Origin: Azolla pinnata
Taxonomy: Eukaryota; Streptophyta; Polypodiopsida; Salviniales; Salviniaceae
DNA: 64,000 nt
Direction of reading: 5' to 3'
NCBI GenBank assembly: GCA_037176905.1
Contig: JBBBWG010024779.1
Span: forward strand, 1 to 64,000
Shown here: positions 58,726 through 64,000 of the stretch, piece after piece
Position numbering within the stretch: the stretch's first letter is position 1
Layout: each line of letters begins with the position of its first letter
Notes under the pieces: generated by a model
The model's database searches: none
Seen by the model: only the letters and a program-made list of their open reading frames with translations
Told to the model about the DNA's origin: nothing
Position numbers and translations under genes: made by a program

Positions 58726-60653
58726 TTACAAGAACTTCTCGATGGTGGAGACTAGCGTAGACTTGGGAACCGCGCCGATGATGGTGTCCTTCTTCTCGCC
58801 GCCCTTGAACACCATGACCGTGGGGATGCTTCGGATCCCGTACTCTGTGGCAGTGTTGGGGCTTTCATCGGTATTCAGTTTCACGCACCGGATCCTTCCG
58901 CTGTACTCCTTTGCGAGCTCGTCCATTATCGGCGCAATCATGCGGCATGGTCCACACCACGGTGCCCAGAAATCGACCAGCACCGGGACCTCGCACTGCA
59001 ACACCACCTCTTTCCATGTTTTGTCGGTGACGTCGCCAGCTAAAAACAAACAGCGGCCAATTCGAAGAGTTCTTTAGGCATCTGCATCCGATCTGGGCTC
59101 CTCAAATCTCAACCTCTCGTACAAAACACGCCTACAAAGGATTGCTATTCATTGTACCAACTCCAACACAGGCTCGAACGTACTCGAAGACGATCGCAGC
59201 ATTGTCTCTCAAGCAAGTGCCGGCTTTCGAACACCTCAACTCACTCTCAAGACTGTGCACACGGTGTATGACAATCCTGATAGCCCAAGATCCCTAAAAT
59301 TTAAGTATCCTTTGCTCGGACGATTTCTTGTGAAATAACACTGAACTCTCGTTATGATTCGGCTGATCTGTGATAAAATGTTATTTGATCATTCCACACA
59401 GTTCATGCAGTCTCAAAGCGTCACTAAAAAACTATAGAATTCTTTGCCTGCAAAACAGCTCAAGGATGTGTGGACAACACTTTTATTTGGTTAATGTGTT
59501 TATCCGTTGACCATTCCATATGAAAGGATCGTAGTAGGAGAACATAGCGAAGTTAAACAGAATATTCTTCTCCAATAGAATCTTAACCAGTAAAGACATT
59601 TGACGAATAAAGTTAAATGGGGAGGGCACACACTAGCCAAGAAGCCCCATGACAGTTTATAATCACCAAAATCTCAAGGGAAACTAAGAAATCATCACAT
59701 GAAACTATCCAAATCTAGATTGCTGATGTTTAATACCAAACACAAGATGAGGAGTACAAACAAACAAGTTAATATTCCCAGAACGATCCCGCGATAATGC
59801 CCTCTCCAAAAAAAAAAAAATTAAATCATATTGAACACTCTAGAATCACATTTATAGATGGCATACAATCCTGATAATGTCATCACTAATGTTTTCAAAA
59901 TAAACACATTGGTAGCTCTTCTGTTCAAACTAGCTTGATTGTTTCATTGTATGATGTGATATGGAACAATCTACAATGGTTCCATGCCCGCATCACATAA
60001 AACAATCTAGAATGGTTACCTCCCATATCACGTAAAACAATCTAGCAAGGTGACATCCCATACACAACACAATGTAGATCAGTTCCATCTAAGATCGTGT
60101 AGAGCAATCCAAATAAAAACGGCTGCATCTCCATGCCATATGAAACGATCTAATAACGGTTCTCCAAATCCCTTCACAGACAACAAACTAAACTAGCTAG
60201 GTTCCATGCCAATCAGACCGACTTCTGGATTGATTCCAACCATTTATCTTTCGTACAACATTCTAAACAGGCATCATCCAAGAAAAGCTTAGACTCAGTA
60301 CTCTTCACATGGCATATGGAACAATACCAAAACAGCCAGGTTCACGTGGAATAAAATAGCGCTTGCGCCGATCGTGTGCGCCGAATCAAAGCATCTTGCA
60401 AAAATTTCAATGTTTTACAAAAAAGTCGAGGATGGATGATACCTGTCGATACGGTTCCAGGAGGGGTTAGTTCGCAGACAACAGCTCGCGACGGCTGGCC
60501 ACGAAGAGAGTGCAATGGCCGGGCACTACAGGCTTTGGGCGGGAAGAAGACTCTGAACCCTCCAGAGCATTTGGGAAGCGACAGCCGAGCTCCGTGTACA
60601 GTTGCTAAGGAATCGCGTGCAGGAATTGCAGCAGCTTCCAACACCATCGCCAT
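58726..60653 (-). CDS. TRXM: Chloroplast thioredoxin, m type
   Basis: Small disulfide oxidoreductase that passes electrons from ferredoxin-thioredoxin reductase to stromal enzymes. Two exons, 60653-60443 and 59039-58726, joined in phase 1, give 174 residues. Exon 1 is the transit peptide ([20 protein letters not shown], with Arg/Ser-rich stretches). Exon 2 is the whole thioredoxin fold: [20 protein letters not shown], the redox site [32 protein letters not shown] with the cis-proline [20 protein letters not shown], and VSTIEKFL at the end. The WCGPC site and the sequence around it fit the m/x group; m is more likely. The frame opens further upstream with GTG, but the first ATG is at 60653. 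The 1403-bp intron carries a degenerate repeat. Confidence 0.95.
59955..60160. repeat. Degenerate 35-50-bp repeats in the thioredoxin intron
   Basis: Recurring ATATGGAACAATCTACAATGG, CACATAAAACAATCTAGAATGG, CACGTAAAACAATCTAGCAAGG, then ACACAATGTAGATCAG and ATATGAAACGATCTAATAACGG. Each is followed by a short CCAT/CCCAT piece. A stray related copy occurs near 60307-60325. Confidence 0.7.
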
Positions 60654-60720
60654 GGAGCCCTCCCCCAGCCCCCCAAATGAAACAACTACACACACGCGGC
60701 GCACACGAGAGAAAGCTCAC

Positions 60721-60767
<47 letters not shown>

Positions 60768-60981
60768 GAGAGTGTGAACTGCTGATCAAAAGCACGGGAA
60801 TCAGAGCAGAAGGGGGGGGGCACAAACGTACGAACGAAGGAAATGGGTCGACAGGAAACGCAGCCGATTCTCTGTCTGTGGGCGCTTTGCCTTTCCTCCT
60901 GCGCTTGTGGATATGGTTCTGATTCAAGGTCCACATGTCTCCACTTCTCTGCAGCTGTAGAGAGAGAAAGAAGAAAGAGAG

Positions 60982-61025
<44 letters not shown>
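60721..61025. repeat. Facing (CT)n and (GA)n tracts flanking the thioredoxin upstream region
   Basis: A CT run at 60721-60763 and a GA run at 60959-61022 are reverse complements about 195 bp apart. They lie 70-370 bp upstream of the thioredoxin ATG. They could pair as a hairpin in single strands or each form triplex DNA. Confidence 0.85.
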
Positions 61026-61029
<4 letters not shown>

Positions 61030-61157
61030 GCATAGAAGTGCAATTTCCAAATGTACAGAAAAAAAAACAAATAGATCAAAAGCTTTGTGAAATTCCAAAG
61101 AATGACCCTTCCACAACAGACTCTCTCAAAACCTCAGTAGTGATCAATCAGATCTCT

Positions 61158-61406
61158 CACGATGTTCTCGACGATAACTGCGCGGAATTCCGTTCTTTAC
61201 TTCATGCCTCTCGGAGCTCCCGACTTTGGCGATCCATCGGTTCTTCTTCACGATGTTTTTCGACAGTAACTGCGCGGGATTCCAATAATGTCAAGCTCCT
61301 TGCTCCGGTGCATCTTCAAGCTCTCAACCTCAGTGACCAATCAGATCCTCATGATGTCTTTCGTACAGCAGCGATGTCTTTCGAATGATAACTGCGCGGG
61401 AACACG
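61158..61406. repeat. Three dispersed copies of a 35-bp motif
   Basis: CACGATGTTCTCGACGATAA at 61158, CACGATGTTTTTCGACAGTA at 61249 and GCGATGTCTTTCGAATGATA at 61371, each followed by CTGCGCGG. A partial copy (CATGATGTCTTTCG) lies at about 61351. Confidence 0.75.
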
Positions 61407-62691
61407 TCGAGTTTCGCTACAAAAGATCAAGATGTCGTCGAGTTACGAAACAGAAGAAATGAGAGGACTGAAGGGGGGGGGAAAGCACGCTAGAAAAGCT
61501 ACTCCCGGATTGTGCACAGGCCTCAACTGCATTTCTGGCTCGACCAAAACGAATTAGTCGGCTGGTTACGAGTATTTTTGTTGTCACAAATGGGAAATGC
61601 AAAGCGTCCTTCCCATTGCTTGCTCTACTATAGTCTCAGTGATGTATGAATTTCTCATACCTACATCGATTAGAGACCTGTTGATCTAGAAACTAATCCT
61701 TCCATATAACATGTGTGGTGGATGCATCGAGTAGTCACAAAGACTGAGGAATGAGTATTATTTCTTAAATGAACTTCATTGGGAAAGAGGCAAAAAAACA
61801 AAGTTCATATCTTGCTGATATGGAAACCAATTTCAGAGTTCAAAAGATTGTATCAGAAAGTTACAAATGATATGTATTAATCCTAAATAGACTACCATGC
61901 TATACACACACATAGCTTTGTCATTCGATCGACAAAAGAAACCAGACCGCGTTCCATAATTTGCACAAAAGAGAAGACCATCCCAAGCTTTTGTAAACAC
62001 GGATGGAGAATTTAAGCTCTTTCTTGAAACATTTCAATTTCCCCAATATACCCTTTCTAATTACAAAGAGCATCAGAAGAAGTAATGCAGTTCAAAGACA
62101 ATCTTCAATCTTTTAAAAAAGAGTTTGTAATACGTGGCTTTCGGTAAGTTGGACCTACTAGTTCCTCTATTCATGATAGGGATCTTCATGGCATACTTTG
62201 ATTGAGCACATGGCCGCTCCAGTTCACTGATACAAACTGTCTCTTACAAAAATCATATCTAGACTTCTTAGTCTATTTGAATAAAGCCAAATGTTCACAA
62301 CCATGATGGTAACACCGGGCACACTATGCCCCTTCATATGTAACAAATACGACAATCATGCAGCTAGATCAAAACATGTCCACAAGGTGGACCACTCCCT
62401 TGCTGATATATACTGCAAGATTCTACTTTACACATCGAACATCCTATCAAGTACCTACTATTCCTCATGATGCCCATAGCTACCAGACAAACTTACCTCC
62501 ACAAGAGATGTTGTAAAGCAAAGCCAATCATCGATATAGGTTATAAAAAAAGAAAAGATAATAATCAAAGCTCATGCGCTTGTATATGTATATATAAGAG
62601 TCTAGAAGGGAACTGATAACATGATGGTCATTTCATTGTTAGTAAGTAAAACGAAACCTTATTGTTATTTCAAACTCATACGCACTTTCTC
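61407..62691. other. Spacer before the ubiquitin-conjugating enzyme gene
   Basis: AT-rich without gene-like frames; the right end should be the 3' UTR of the minus-strand gene whose stop is at 62692. Confidence 0.45.

Positions 62692-64000
<1,309 letters not shown>

Overview
This window is nuclear DNA of a land plant. It carries spliced genes for plastid proteins (a Tic22-family import factor, an m-type thioredoxin, plastid enoyl-ACP reductase). It also has long PLS-class pentatricopeptide-repeat (PPR) genes, an LRR receptor kinase of the plant LRR-III type, and short plant telomere-like motifs. The truncated gene at the left edge is a squalene-hopene-type cyclase, not an oxidosqualene cyclase. 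Among land plants such cyclases are known from ferns and mosses, so together with the intronless PPR genes I infer a seed-free plant, most likely a fern. The exact lineage is not provable from this window.

Layout. 1-809 (+): 3' end of a squalene-hopene-like cyclase. 1475-1990 (+): decayed PPR fragment. 3278-7369 (+): Tic22-like gene, 8 exons. 9658-12042 (+): PPR protein, one exon. 15304-18159 (+): LRR-III receptor-like kinase, 2 exons. 21171-23096 (-): second PPR gene, with eroded copies of its own 3' end downstream. 25388-32799 (-): COP1-interacting-protein-7-like gene, 10 exons. 36098-38546 (+): histone chaperone ASF1, 3 exons. 41416-45824 (-): endonuclease III homologue NTH1, 10 exons. 46564-49819 (-): plastid enoyl-ACP reductase, 12 exons. 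52940-56539 (-): LSM12-like RNA-binding protein, 6 exons, whose first intron looks like a minor-spliceosome (U12, AT-AC) intron. 58726-60653 (-): thioredoxin m, 2 exons. 62692-63134 (-): last two exons of a ubiquitin-conjugating enzyme that continues beyond the right edge.

The exon models were built by hand from reading frame, splice dinucleotides, phase and family similarity. In each complete spliced model the exon lengths sum to a whole number of codons. The genes are mostly unrelated housekeeping neighbours, not a pathway cluster. The only local family is the PPR set (two intact genes and one relic within 22 kb).

Spaces between genes hold no recognisable coding sequence but many tandem repeats. 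These include a 202-bp duplication with one mismatch, a perfect 64-bp duplication in an ASF1 intron, a 52-bp minisatellite of six units, long CAT/CAC and TGCATG arrays, and minisatellites that reach into a splice acceptor and a stop codon of the receptor kinase. I found no rRNA, tRNA, CRISPR or intact transposon. I did not find a convincing new multi-gene system. The most unusual items are the putative U12 intron, the repeated PPR E-domain fragments and the atypical insertion in the cyclase.
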